A stretch of 64,000 bases of DNA from Bacteroidota bacterium (GCA_021812985.1 JAKAMG010000015.1:1-64000), one strand, 5' to 3'. Counted from the first letter of the stretch, positions 48,169-58,043 are shown. Notes: generated from the sequence alone by a model not told the origin. A program made the numbers and translations.

Positions 48169-49514
48169 TAGTTGATTGTTCCGATGGCATAATCCATCTG
48201 TTGCTTTGCCTGGACATACGTGTACGCTGCCACGACTTGATTAGACAGATCCTGCGTATAGATCGCATTTGCCGTCAAAACGTCCAGAAGAGTCCCGCTA
48301 CCGATTTTATACTTTTCCTGCGCCGTCTCAAGATTGATCTTGGCATATGCCACGGCGTTGACGGCAGATTCGTACCCCTTCTCTGCGGCAAAAAGGTTCA
48401 GCATAGCCTTGTAGACATCGAGCTGGACCTGGCGCTTCGTCGCGTCAAGGGTTTCCTGTGCAGACTTCAGATTGACATCTGCGACCTGTATGTTCGTCTG
48501 CGTCTGGAAACCATTAAAGATCGGGAGGGATATTGAAAGTCCGCCGTACAGTATTCTGTTATCACCTATGTTGCTGGTCTTCGGACCGAACACCTGATAC
48601 TGAGCGAATGCGCTTACCGTTGGAGAATACGCCGCCTCCGCAATCGTCAGAGACGACTTGCTTGCGGCAACGTTTTCGCGAGCAGCTTCATAATCGGCTC
48701 TCGAGTTAAGAGCATCCTGGATAAGGACCGCCGTCTGGTTGTATTTCCTGTTGACCGCCGCGAAGTCCGTCGTGTCTATCTCGCTTGTAATGCCTTCATC
48801 CGCAAACGTGACGCTGTCAGTCACCGGAATTCCGAGAAAGAATCTCAAATTGGCCTGAGCTTGATCGTAGGCGTTCTTCGCCTGTACGAGCGAATACTCG
48901 TCTCCGCTGACCACCGCCTGCTGCTGATAGACATCCGCGAGAGAGGCCGAACCTACGCTGTTCGATTCCTTTATGCTTTCCAACTGTCTCTCATCTCTCT
49001 TAAGGTTATCTTCGCTAATCTTCAGCTGGTCCCTTGCATTGAAGACGGCCAGATAGTTTTGAGTAGTCTGGTACACGGCTGTTTGCTTTGCTCTACGAAA
49101 ACTCAAGTCCGAGGACTGGCTCTGATGTTTCACTAGATTAAGCCCGGCGATATTCGCGGTCCCGTCAAACAACGTGTAATCTGCGCTGAGTGTCCCCTGA
49201 TACCTACGCGATATCGACTTAGTACTAAGGGGAATAATGACACCGCCGACGTTGACGCCGTTAAGGATCTGGCTGTTCTGATACGAGAACTGGCCACTCG
49301 CGTTAACAGTCGGCAGAAGAGCGCCGTACGCTGAAAGGAGCTTAGCGTCCTGACTCTGCGCCTGATACTGTGCCTGAAGCACGCTGGTATTTCGTTTCAT
49401 AGCGATCTTTATGCAATCCTGGAGCGTCAGTTGCGTAATGCCGCTTCCGCTTTGCCCTAATGCCGTTCCTGCAAGTACAAAAATAACACTCAGGGTCATC
49501 AATTTCTTGTACAT
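48165..49514 (-). CDS. TolC-family outer-membrane efflux protein
   Basis: 449-residue outer-membrane factor with a signal peptide (cleavage after LGQ) and two long coiled-coil halves, each with the alanine-rich TolC pattern (for example near residues 150-210 and 360-420). It forms the exit channel of a tripartite efflux pump. It is the first gene of the five-gene operon with adaptor, ATPase and two permeases. Transported compound unknown. Confidence 0.94.
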   Translation of the reverse strand: MYKKLMTLSVIFVLAGTALGQSGSGITQLTLQDCIKIAMKRNTSVLQAQYQAQSQDAKLLSAYGALLPTVNASGQFSYQNSQILNGVNVGGVIIPLSTKSISRRYQGTLSADYTLFDGTANIAGLNLVKHQSQSSDLSFRRAKQTAVYQTTQNYLAVFNARDQLKISEDNLKRDERQLESIKESNSVGSASLADVYQQQAVVSGDEYSLVQAKNAYDQAQANLRFFLGIPVTDSVTFADEGITSEIDTTDFAAVNRKYNQTAVLIQDALNSRADYEAARENVAASKSSLTIAEAAYSPTVSAFAQYQVFGPKTSNIGDNRILYGGLSISLPIFNGFQTQTNIQVADVNLKSAQETLDATKRQVQLDVYKAMLNLFAAEKGYESAVNAVAYAKINLETAQEKYKIGSGTLLDVLTANAIYTQDLSNQVVAAYTYVQAKQQMDYAIGTINY

Positions 49515-49593
49515 CTAAAGACTCCTCGGAATTTGGACTAATTCAGACTTTTAATTGCCTCAAATACTTAGACGGATTAATGGCGTAACTGTT

Positions 49594-51018
49594 TCAATTT
49601 TCGGCCAATATTTTTTCAGCATTCTCCCTCAAATAGGATACAGCGGCGTCATGATCGTTTGGTATTCGCCCGTCAAGGACCGCGCTCTCCACTGCCTTTT
49701 TGAGTATGCCGACCGCCTTCCCAGCCCCCAGTCCGAAGAGTTCCATGATCTCGTTCCCATTGATTGGAGGTTTCCAGTTCCTCACCCTGTCCTTTTCCTC
49801 GACGATCTTGGCCTTCTCCTCGACCAAATCGTAGTTCCGGGTATATTCGGTCACTAGTTTCTTGTTTTTGCTTGTTATATCGGCCCGGCAGAGCTTCATA
49901 AGATCTTCGAAATCGTCCCCCGCCTCGAACAACAGCCTCCGGACGGCAGAATCAGTTACCCCTTCGACCGCAAGCGCCATTGGCCTCAGGTGGAGTCTTA
50001 CGAGTTTCTCAACGTACGTTAGCTTATCCATGGGGAGCCTCATACGCTGAAACAACTTCTTCATCCGCCTCGCGCCAACTTCGTCATGCCCGTGAAAGGT
50101 CCAACCGATTCCCTCAATGAATTTCTTCGTGTAAGGCTTCGCGATATCGTGGACGAGGCCGGCGAAGAGGAGCCAGACGTTGTCCGACACTTCTGCAAGG
50201 TGGTCCACTACGCCAAGTGTGTGAAGGAAAACGTCCTTGTGGTGGTGATCCTGGCGCTGCTCAACCCCCGGCATATCGCTTATCTCAGGGAACACAATCT
50301 TCATCACCCCGGTGTCCTGCATGAGCTTCAGACCGATTGACGGGCGCGCTGCCGAGAGCATCTTCATGAATTCATCGGTGATGCGCTCCTGGGAAACGAT
50401 GGAGAGTCTTTCACTCATCGCTTCAACGGCGGATTTCACTCTCGGCGCAAGCAAAAAACCGAACCTGCAGGAGAAACGGATCGCCCTCAGAATTCTCAGC
50501 GGGTCTTCACTGAATGTCTCCCTGGGATCGAGAGGGGTGTCTATAATGCCTGCACGGAGTGCCTCTGCCCCATCGAACGGGTCTACCAGGTCACCAAGCT
50601 TACTCTTCGATTTCTCGGATCTGTTAAGCCCGATGGCCATCGCGTTTATCGTGAAATCACGCCTTGATAGGTCCTCCTCGACTGTGGCTGACTCGACAAG
50701 CGGCTTTCGTGAGCCGGGATCGTAGGCTTCTTTCCTGGCCCCGACCACTTCCAGCTTCACTTCGCCCACTGTCATCTGCGCTGTCCTGAACTTCTCGAAG
50801 ACAACCATATTCTTTCCGTCGAGAGCATGCGCGAGCTTTCGTGAATAATTGACCGGGTCTCCAACCACCATCACGTCAATATCCTTCCCCTCCGCGCCGA
50901 GCATTAGGTCCCGCACGAATCCGCCGACGACATACGCATCGAGCCCAAGCTCGTCAGCGAGTCTCCCGCATCCGAGGAGGACAGGGTCGCTTATTTTGAA
51001 TTTCCGGCTTCCTGTCAT
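49594..51018 (-). CDS. CCA tRNA nucleotidyltransferase / poly(A) polymerase-family protein with HD domain
   Basis: 474-residue class II nucleotidyltransferase. The catalytic VGGFVRD is at 31-37 and the metal-binding Asp46/Asp48 pair in GKDIDVM. The arginine-rich RRDFTINAMA segment follows. An HD domain lies at about 250-360 (HDIAKP). It adds CCA to tRNA 3' ends or A tails to RNA; the two activities cannot be told apart reliably from sequence. It is the last gene of the wecB chain, one base after the Gfo/Idh gene. Confidence 0.93.
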   Translation of the reverse strand: MTGSRKFKISDPVLLGCGRLADELGLDAYVVGGFVRDLMLGAEGKDIDVMVVGDPVNYSRKLAHALDGKNMVVFEKFRTAQMTVGEVKLEVVGARKEAYDPGSRKPLVESATVEEDLSRRDFTINAMAIGLNRSEKSKSKLGDLVDPFDGAEALRAGIIDTPLDPRETFSEDPLRILRAIRFSCRFGFLLAPRVKSAVEAMSERLSIVSQERITDEFMKMLSAARPSIGLKLMQDTGVMKIVFPEISDMPGVEQRQDHHHKDVFLHTLGVVDHLAEVSDNVWLLFAGLVHDIAKPYTKKFIEGIGWTFHGHDEVGARRMKKLFQRMRLPMDKLTYVEKLVRLHLRPMALAVEGVTDSAVRRLLFEAGDDFEDLMKLCRADITSKNKKLVTEYTRNYDLVEEKAKIVEEKDRVRNWKPPINGNEIMELFGLGAGKAVGILKKAVESAVLDGRIPNDHDAAVSYLRENAEKILAEN

Positions 51019-51019
51019 T

Positions 51020-52018
51020 TTATATACTTAGTAACTTTTTTGAATCCTCGATTTGTCTAACGATTGAATCGGCAACTTCCATAACCTTAAGCGCATCCTC
51101 CGGAGTCACGGCGGTTGGCTTGTCTTCAATTATGCTTTGAGTGAAGAGCTCTAGCTCCATCTTAAGCGAGTTCACTTGAGGAGCTTCGGGTTGTTCATAA
51201 GTTACTACACGCGCAGCGTCTCCTATGCCTATCGTCCCAAGAGATAACCCGGTCGCCGGATTTGCACCGGGCTTCGTCGCCCTGTACACCTCGGCCACCC
51301 CTTCTGCAAAGTCGATCGATATATATCCATCCCTCTGGAACATCCGCATCTTCCTCATGGGATGCTGTGAGATGCGGCTTGAGGTGAGGTTCGCCACGGC
51401 GCCATTTTGGAATTTGATGCGTGCGTTTGCAATGTCTACGGTATCCGATATCACCCCAACACCGCTCGCGTCGATGCTCACGACTGGACTCTTCACGAAG
51501 CTGAGGATAAGGTCGATGTCATGAACCATAAGGTCGAGGACGACTGCGACGTCGATACCCCGCGGCTTGAACTGAGCGAGACGATGGCACTCGACAAACA
51601 TCGGTTCCAGTTTCAGGTGAGCCAGAGCGAGGACGGCCGGATTAAATCGTTCTATGTGCCCCACCTGCACCTTCAACTTCTTCTTTTCCGCAAGGGCGCT
51701 GATAGCTTTCGCCTCCTTGACCGTGACAGTAACAGGCTTCTCTATAAAGCAATGCTTCCCGGCATTCATCAGACCTTCAGCAAGCTGATAATGAAGGCTC
51801 GTCGGTGCGACGATCGACACAGCTTCAGTCGAACTCGAAAGTTCATCGATCGAACCGAAGGCCATCACTCCAAGTTCTGCGGCAAGGGCCTCGGCCTTCA
51901 CCGAGTCAACATCGTAGACCCCGACCAGATCGGCGGTCTTTACCTGCTTGAGAAGACGCGCGTGAGTCTGTCCAAGATGACCAACGCCAATGACCCCGAT
52001 TTTTACCTTGTCACTCAT
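51020..52018 (-). CDS. Gfo/Idh/MocA-family oxidoreductase
   Basis: 332-residue NAD(P)-dependent sugar oxidoreductase. Cofactor motif GVIGVGHLG (8-16) and the conserved EKP triad (93-95). The GHIERFNPA stretch is seen in enzymes acting on UDP-GlcNAc derivatives (for example 3-dehydrogenases of amino-sugar lipid A synthesis), which would fit the wecB nearby. That assignment is weak. It overlaps the polytopic membrane gene by four bases and precedes the nucleotidyltransferase. Confidence 0.9.
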   Translation of the reverse strand: MSDKVKIGVIGVGHLGQTHARLLKQVKTADLVGVYDVDSVKAEALAAELGVMAFGSIDELSSSTEAVSIVAPTSLHYQLAEGLMNAGKHCFIEKPVTVTVKEAKAISALAEKKKLKVQVGHIERFNPAVLALAHLKLEPMFVECHRLAQFKPRGIDVAVVLDLMVHDIDLILSFVKSPVVSIDASGVGVISDTVDIANARIKFQNGAVANLTSSRISQHPMRKMRMFQRDGYISIDFAEGVAEVYRATKPGANPATGLSLGTIGIGDAARVVTYEQPEAPQVNSLKMELELFTQSIIEDKPTAVTPEDALKVMEVADSIVRQIEDSKKLLSI

Positions 52019-53370
52019 TTACCATCCCCGCATTTTACGACCTGCACGAAGTAATTCTTGTCTCCTTCATCGTATGACGTAGTCAACATCAGCCTGCATC
52101 TTCCGATGGTGTCTCCAACCTTTGATGTACGTTTCGCCACATAGACCACGGAACTGCCGGAGAACTCAAAGCCGCCGATCGGAACGGCGACGCCTTCCAC
52201 CGAGTACACGGTTCGGCCCAGTTTAACCGACAGCTCGTGAGGGGCGAAGTTGCTGACAACCTTCGTATCGGGTGAAGAAGCCGCGACAGACCGAACAACG
52301 TCGCTTACGGCTTCGCTCCTCTGATATGAATCGCTGAGCACCGTATTCTTCAAGAAGGTGTTGTTCGAATAGAGATCGCTGAAGAGAAAAATAACTACGA
52401 ACACAAACACGAAGGTATCGGCGGAGACCAGCCTAACGCTCCAGAGCGAGCTGAACCCCTGCAGGAAAAACATGGATAGGACGGTAGACACCGTAAGGGC
52501 GACGAGGAGATTGAGCGTCGAGGGTTGAGCCATGCAGACGGCGCAGGTCGTAATCCACAGCATTAGCGCGTGAAAGTGCGTCTTGTACACGTCGTAGCGC
52601 CTGTTGACGACCACGTAGGCGATCCCGGCAATGTTGAGTATATTCGCTGCCACAAGTGCGAGCGCGCCGTCCATATTCCATTTCAGGTCAGATTCTACCA
52701 CCGGTATTGAAAACAACCTGCCGTTCCCGGAATAGAGCGAATAGAGATAGACAAGCGCCAGCACGGCCGAGAATCCCGCCGTCGTATAAATGAGACGAGA
52801 TATCAGCTTCTTCCTTTCCTGAAGGTTCTGCAGAAGATCGAGCACAGAAATGAGAAACATTATTAGACCGGGGAGGTTCGCCGCCACTGCCACGGCTGAC
52901 AACATTGCGGCGTAGACATACTGGTTTCGGTAGAGAGCCATAAGAAAGAGCAAGGCTAAGGCGCTTGCCGCCGCCGCTGAGCTTCCTGAGACTGCTGCCA
53001 CGACTGCGAAAGGTGAAAGTGCAATGAGAAACATCCCGAGGAATCCCCAAAACTTCTGCGCGAGTATGTAATCAAGGAGCTTCGAAGCCAGGTAGGAGTC
53101 AATTATCACCATCAGAAGCCCTGTCCAACGGAGGAGAGTAATTTCGTGAGGAGTGATCATCCTGTCAACCAACCCGAAGAAATCCCAAACTATGCTTCTC
53201 GCAGTCACAATTCCCTGACCCACAACGGAGCGGATGACATCCCCCTGAGCTACGTAGGCGTAAACGCCTGAGATTTCTATCGAGTGGAACCTCCAGTACG
53301 TAAGGAGCGCAATCAGGACGGCAGCCCCCTTGAGGTATGGCGCAAACCTGTCAAACTGGCTGAACTTCAT
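52015..53370 (-). CDS. Polytopic membrane protein of unknown function (GT-C-like layout)
   Basis: 451 residues with roughly nine hydrophobic helices over residues 10-350, then a soluble C-terminal domain (about 350-451). This layout, with short periplasmic loops near the N-terminus, resembles GT-C glycosyltransferases such as dolichol-mannose-type enzymes. I cannot find the DxD/ExD catalytic pair with confidence. It overlaps both neighbours (HAD gene and Gfo/Idh gene) by four bases, so it probably acts in the same surface-sugar or lipid pathway as WecB. Confidence 0.8.
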   Translation of the reverse strand: MKFSQFDRFAPYLKGAAVLIALLTYWRFHSIEISGVYAYVAQGDVIRSVVGQGIVTARSIVWDFFGLVDRMITPHEITLLRWTGLLMVIIDSYLASKLLDYILAQKFWGFLGMFLIALSPFAVVAAVSGSSAAAASALALLFLMALYRNQYVYAAMLSAVAVAANLPGLIMFLISVLDLLQNLQERKKLISRLIYTTAGFSAVLALVYLYSLYSGNGRLFSIPVVESDLKWNMDGALALVAANILNIAGIAYVVVNRRYDVYKTHFHALMLWITTCAVCMAQPSTLNLLVALTVSTVLSMFFLQGFSSLWSVRLVSADTFVFVFVVIFLFSDLYSNNTFLKNTVLSDSYQRSEAVSDVVRSVAASSPDTKVVSNFAPHELSVKLGRTVYSVEGVAVPIGGFEFSGSSVVYVAKRTSKVGDTIGRCRLMLTTSYDEGDKNYFVQVVKCGDGK

Positions 53371-54029
53371 AACGGACTCACATCAGTATTAAGGCTCGCC
53401 AGAAGACTTTTTAGTGCAGCGACCGACTCAGCCTTTTGACAATCGATTCCATCGAACTTGCTCCTCGACACCGAATCATACGTCACCGCAATGAAACCTG
53501 TTCCGGCAGATGTCGCGGCTTTATAGTCAGAAGGTGAGTCTCCGACAACGATCGTCTCGGATGCCGGCACGCCCAGTTTCTCTAGCGCGAGATGCACACC
53601 CTCCGGATGGGGCTTGTGGTTTCTGACGAGCGAGCCGGTAACCACGATGTCAAAGAGATTCCACAAACCATAATACTCGAGCGTGAGCTCTGTGGTCGTG
53701 GAGCCCTTGGCCGTGAAGACGCCTATACGCTTTCCGGCATTTTTCAGGGAAACGAGAAGCTCCCTGACGCCGTGGAAAAGCGAACTCTCCTCAAGATGGG
53801 ATCTGTAGTAGTCTATGAAATCCGCCCACATGTCATCGAAACCTTCAGTACCGATTATGTTGCGGATGCACACTTCTTCGGTCGGGCCGAAGTAGGACAG
53901 AATTTCCTTTGGCGATTTCTCGGCCCCTGTGTATTTGCGCAATATGAAATTGAAGCTGTCGAATATCAGCTGATGTGTATCGGCGAGAGTGCCGTCGAGA
54001 TCAAACAAGATCAGAGAATAATCTGCCAC
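53367..54029 (-). CDS. HAD-superfamily phosphatase (phosphoglycolate phosphatase-like)
   Basis: 220 residues from GTG at 54029. The catalytic FDLDGT is at residues 9-14 (Asp10/Asp12), with later TAKGS and GDSPSDYKAA motifs. The cap domain insertion (about 20-90) marks a class C1 phosphatase. An earlier start at 54086 would add 19 residues and overlap wecB by 44 bases; the GTG 13 bases after the wecB stop is the better start, though it has only a weak Shine-Dalgarno. Its substrate could be a sugar phosphate in the same pathway. Confidence 0.88.
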   Translation of the reverse strand: MADYSLILFDLDGTLADTHQLIFDSFNFILRKYTGAEKSPKEILSYFGPTEEVCIRNIIGTEGFDDMWADFIDYYRSHLEESSLFHGVRELLVSLKNAGKRIGVFTAKGSTTTELTLEYYGLWNLFDIVVTGSLVRNHKPHPEGVHLALEKLGVPASETIVVGDSPSDYKAATSAGTGFIAVTYDSVSRSKFDGIDCQKAESVAALKSLLASLNTDVSPL

Positions 54030-54042
54030 GTCAGTCAGTCCG

Positions 54043-55188
54043 TTATTCCCTTTTTGCTTTCGACTCGCCGGCAAGGCTCTCTTCAATAATCCTGACTATT
54101 CGTTCGGATGCTTTGCCATCTCCATACGGATTGTGTGCACGACTCATCGCGGCGTACTCTTCCGGATCGCTCAAAAGCTTCGTGACATTTCCAACTATCT
54201 TCTCGCGATCAGTGCCCACCAGCTTTACGGTACCTGCCGTGACGGCTTCGGGACGCTCAGTGGTGTCTCGCATCACGAGAACGGGCTTTCCGAGCGACGG
54301 GGCTTCCTCCTGCACGCCGCCGGAATCGGTGAGGATCAGGTAAGATCTATCCATGGCGTACACAAACGGCTCATAGTCAAGAGGCTCGATCAGATGAATA
54401 TTCGGTATTCCTTTCAGTATCCTGTTCACCGGCTCCCTGACGTTTGGGTTGAAGTGAACCGGGTAAACGAACTCTACGTCATTCCATTTTCTAGCGAGCT
54501 CGCTTATGGATTCGCATATATTCTTAAATCCTTCGCCGAAGTTTTCTCTCCTGTGCCCCGTTATCAGGACAATCCTCTTTGAGAAATCTATGCCCTGAAA
54601 CAGATTGCCAAAATCCGGTTTCGATGCGCGCAGCATACCGACAACGTGCAGGAGCGCATCGATGACGGTATTGCCTGTGACGAAGATATGCTTCGGATCA
54701 ACGCCCTCCCTGACAAGGTTCTCCCTGGCCCATTCGGTTGGCGGAAGGTGGATATCAGCGATCACGCTAGTGATCCTGCGGTTGATCTCTTCCGGGAACG
54801 GTGCAAATTTGTTTTGAGTCCGAAGCCCCGCCTCGACGTGTGCCACCTTCGTTCTGGTGTAGTAAGCCGCGAGGGCACCGGCGAAAGTGGTCGTCGTGTC
54901 CCCCTGCACCACAACTAGGTCAGGCTTCTCTGCCTCGAGTACCTGATGCATTTTCGAAATTATTCTTGAAGTTATATCGAAGAGGCTCTGGTTGCTTGTC
55001 ATGATGTTGAGATCGTGGTGCGCCTGGATCTGGAATATTTTAAGGACCTGGTCCAACATTTGGCGATGCTGTGCCGTAACGCAAATCCGCGCTTCAAGGG
55101 CAGGCGATTTTTCGACTTCCTTGATGAGGGGTGCCATTTTTATCGCTTCCGGCCTCGTTCCAAAGACGAATAATACCTTATGAGACAC
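54043..55188 (-). CDS. wecB: UDP-N-acetylglucosamine 2-epimerase WecB
   Basis: 381-residue enzyme interconverting UDP-GlcNAc and UDP-ManNAc, a precursor of surface polysaccharide. The signature HVEAGLRTQNKF and the VQGDTTTTF and LTDSGGVQEEAPSLG stretches are all present. Standard length. GTG start with a good Shine-Dalgarno CAGGAG six bases upstream. First gene of a chain with HAD phosphatase, membrane protein, Gfo/Idh oxidoreductase and nucleotidyltransferase. The next upstream gene (HIT) is 125 bases away. Confidence 0.95.
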   Translation of the reverse strand: MSHKVLFVFGTRPEAIKMAPLIKEVEKSPALEARICVTAQHRQMLDQVLKIFQIQAHHDLNIMTSNQSLFDITSRIISKMHQVLEAEKPDLVVVQGDTTTTFAGALAAYYTRTKVAHVEAGLRTQNKFAPFPEEINRRITSVIADIHLPPTEWARENLVREGVDPKHIFVTGNTVIDALLHVVGMLRASKPDFGNLFQGIDFSKRIVLITGHRRENFGEGFKNICESISELARKWNDVEFVYPVHFNPNVREPVNRILKGIPNIHLIEPLDYEPFVYAMDRSYLILTDSGGVQEEAPSLGKPVLVMRDTTERPEAVTAGTVKLVGTDREKIVGNVTKLLSDPEEYAAMSRAHNPYGDGKASERIVRIIEESLAGESKAKRE

Positions 55189-55312
55189 GATTTCTCCTGT
55201 TCAAGATCATTTATGGTTGTAATTTAGGCAAAAACGGGGAGAATTCTCTGCCGGAGCCCGCTGCCGGCCGTGATCCAGAACTGCGCGACCGCCCTAATGA
55301 GCCGCCCGGATG

Positions 55313-55819
55313 TTACTTCTTAATTGAGCCGAAAGCCTCTTTGAGCTTCTTGTATGTCTGATCCAGCCCCTCAGATATCACCTTCGCATCAGCCAGAACG
55401 GGCATGAAATTGACGTCGCCGCTCCATCTGGGTACGATGTGGAAGTGCACGTGCTCGGCGATTCCCGCCCCGCTGACTCTCCCGAGGTTGGCTCCAAAAT
55501 TAAAACCGTCCGGGTTCGAGCTGACCCTAAGGAGACTTATCGCCAGGCGTGTCTGGCGCATGACATCGAGTCCCTCATCTTCCGTAAGCTCCTCGAAACT
55601 CCCCTTGTGGGAGAAAGGCACAATCATGAGGTGGCCGCTGTTGTAAGGGTAAATGTTCATGACGATTGCGGAAAGCCCTCCGCGATGGATAATCAGATTC
55701 TTCTCGTCGTCATTGTCGGCAAGCTTTTCGCAAAAGACGCATCTCTTTTCGCTATCGTCCCGCTTCTCTGAAAAAGATTCGATATACTTCGATCTCCATG
55801 GTGACCACAATCTTTCCAT
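55313..55819 (-). CDS. HIT-family nucleotide hydrolase or phosphorylase
   Basis: 168-residue histidine-triad protein. The triad is HVHFHIV with His123, His125 and His127. Upstream CVFCEK (residues 27-32) is the common zinc-binding pair and NIYPYNSGHLMI is typical of this clade. Such enzymes act on Ap4A-type dinucleotides or nucleoside phosphoramidates. It is a single gene between wecB and the EF-G-like gene. Confidence 0.93.
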   Translation of the reverse strand: MERLWSPWRSKYIESFSEKRDDSEKRCVFCEKLADNDDEKNLIIHRGGLSAIVMNIYPYNSGHLMIVPFSHKGSFEELTEDEGLDVMRQTRLAISLLRVSSNPDGFNFGANLGRVSGAGIAEHVHFHIVPRWSGDVNFMPVLADAKVISEGLDQTYKKLKEAFGSIKK

Positions 55820-55946
55820 ACGCTGCTCTACTATGAATTCCTTATCGCGATTTAATAGTTACGGCCGGATTCCGAGAAGCACGCCGTGGCCCGGGCAATG
55901 CATGCCCGAATCGAGGATTACTTTAATACAGGATGGCTGTGCGGAC

Positions 55947-58043
55947 TTAATCCTGCTCTACTTTGTCCTTCTGTGCCTCGGTTATGATTCTATCGGCGAC
56001 TTCCTTCGGAACTTCCTCATAATGTGAAAACTTCTGGACGAAGACGCCTCGTCCCTGAGTCATGCTTCTTAATATGTTTGCATACTTGTACAATTCTTTA
56101 AGCGGAACGTGTGCCTTTATTTTTTGATAGGAGCCCTCTCCCTCCATGCCGAGTATTTTACCCCTCCGGCCGGAGATGTCCCCCATTATATCTCCCATGT
56201 GTTCGTCAGGCACGAGGACTTCGAGTTCGTATATCGGTTCGAGGAGTATCGGCTTTGCGTCCTTGAAACCCTTCCTGAAGGCCATGGACGCGGCGATCTT
56301 GAAAGAGATTTCGTCGGAATCGACCGGATGAGAAGAGCCGTCGAAGAGTGTCACTTTAACGTCAACGACCTTGTGTCCTGAAATGACTCCGCGATCCATC
56401 GCTTCGACGACACCCTTCTCTACCGCGGGGATGAACCTTCCCGGCACCACGCCGCCGACAACTCCGTCAACAAACTCGTATCCCTTCCCGCGGTGCAATG
56501 GCTCAAGCTTGAGGTGAACGTGTCCGTACTGGCCCCTTCCGCCTGATTGCTTCTTGTGTTTGTATTCTGAATCGGCCACGACTCCCCTAATCGTTTCTCT
56601 GTATGGAATGTCAGGCTCGACCATTTCGACTTCGACTCCGTACCGCTCCTTCAGTCTTTTCACGACGACCTGAAGGTGCATTTCTCCCTGGCCGCTCAAC
56701 ACAGTCTGCTTGAGTTCTGGATCAACCTCAACGAGGAACGTTGGATCCTCCTCGTGAAGAGCGTGGAGGCCGGAAGCAACCTTGTCCTCGTCGTGCCTGT
56801 TCTTCGACACGATAGCAACTCTCATGATGGGAGGGGGAAAATCTATTCGCTTCATCACGAACGGATGATTCTTCGCGCTCAAGGTGTTGTTCGTATGCGT
56901 ATCCTTAAGCTTCACGACGGCGGCAATATCGCCCGCTATTACCTTCGGGGTTTCTTTGCGGTCCTTACCGTTAAGCATGTACAAAGTTCCGAGGCGCTCC
57001 GATTTCCCGTTCGCCTGATTGACAAGATCCATCCCAGCCATGACAACACCCGAATAAACTCTGAAGAGGGAGAGCTCTCCGATGTTTCGCTCGGAAATTG
57101 TCTTAAATATAAAGAGAACGGTATCGCCGCCCGGATCACACGGGATAGTTGTCTCTTCAGTCCCCCCGTTGGGCTTATACCCGATCGGCGCCGGCATCAC
57201 TTCGGGCGAGGGGGCAAAAGCTGATATGAAGTCAAGAATGGACGCCACCCCTGTGAGCTTCTGTCCGGCGGCCGCAAAGACGGGAAACATCTTCCTGTCC
57301 ACGATCGCCTTCCGCAGTCCTACCGCGATCTCGTCAGCGCTCAGAGCTCCCTTTTCAAGGAAAACATTCAGGAGGGCCTCGTTAGTCTCAGAAAGTTGTT
57401 CGACAAACTCCTCTCGATACTTGTCCGCCATGGGTTTAAGCGATACCGGTATTTCCTCCTCGGTATACTTTCCTTTCGAGTTCGCGCTGAACTTCAGGAG
57501 CTTCATCCTGATCACGTCGACGACGGATTCAAAGCCGGGACCCTCGGAGACCGGAAACTGTACCACCACGGCATCGTGCGAGAATTTCTCCCGTATTTCT
57601 CCCACTCTCTTTTCAAAGGCGGAATTCTCCGCATCGACTTTGTTTACAACGAAGAAAACGGGCGTCCTATACTCTTTCGCAAAACTCCAGTCTATCTCAG
57701 TTCCAACTTCAATTCCTTCGACAGCTTTTACCAGGATTAAAGCCAGGTCAGAGACCCTCAGCGCCCCCTTGACTTCACCGAGAAAATCGGGATAACCAGG
57801 AGCGTCCAGCATGTTGAGTTTCGTTTCGGACCATTCGGCGTGGATAAGGGATGTGCTGACCGAGAACTTGCGCTCGATCTCATCGTGGTTGTAGTCTGAT
57901 ACGGTATTTCCTTCTGCTACCGTTCCCATGCGGTTTGTTGCTCCCGCGGCATAGAGAACCCCTTCAGCGAATGTCGTTTTGCCACAGCCACCGTGGCCGA
58001 CAAGTGCTACGTTCCTAAGGCTGGACGGAAGGTATTCCTTCAT
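55947..58043 (-). CDS. Elongation factor G paralogue (EF-G-2-like)
   Basis: 698-residue translational GTPase with all five EF-G domains. Walker A is GHGGCGKTT (16-24) rather than the usual AHIDAGKTT. Switch II is DAPGYPDF (80-87), so Tyr84 replaces the catalytic His of canonical EF-G (DTPGH). Base recognition is NKVD (134-137). These features match the EF-G-2/FusA2 paralogues such as that of Thermus, which are not the main translocase. The ATG has AAGGAG as Shine-Dalgarno. It follows the DUF948 gene. Confidence 0.92.
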   Translation of the reverse strand: MKEYLPSSLRNVALVGHGGCGKTTFAEGVLYAAGATNRMGTVAEGNTVSDYNHDEIERKFSVSTSLIHAEWSETKLNMLDAPGYPDFLGEVKGALRVSDLALILVKAVEGIEVGTEIDWSFAKEYRTPVFFVVNKVDAENSAFEKRVGEIREKFSHDAVVVQFPVSEGPGFESVVDVIRMKLLKFSANSKGKYTEEEIPVSLKPMADKYREEFVEQLSETNEALLNVFLEKGALSADEIAVGLRKAIVDRKMFPVFAAAGQKLTGVASILDFISAFAPSPEVMPAPIGYKPNGGTEETTIPCDPGGDTVLFIFKTISERNIGELSLFRVYSGVVMAGMDLVNQANGKSERLGTLYMLNGKDRKETPKVIAGDIAAVVKLKDTHTNNTLSAKNHPFVMKRIDFPPPIMRVAIVSKNRHDEDKVASGLHALHEEDPTFLVEVDPELKQTVLSGQGEMHLQVVVKRLKERYGVEVEMVEPDIPYRETIRGVVADSEYKHKKQSGGRGQYGHVHLKLEPLHRGKGYEFVDGVVGGVVPGRFIPAVEKGVVEAMDRGVISGHKVVDVKVTLFDGSSHPVDSDEISFKIAASMAFRKGFKDAKPILLEPIYELEVLVPDEHMGDIMGDISGRRGKILGMEGEGSYQKIKAHVPLKELYKYANILRSMTQGRGVFVQKFSHYEEVPKEVADRIITEAQKDKVEQD

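Noticed and set aside
57082-57795. 237-residue plus-strand ORF
   Set aside because: Entirely antisense to the EF-G-like gene with no ribosome site or family match.
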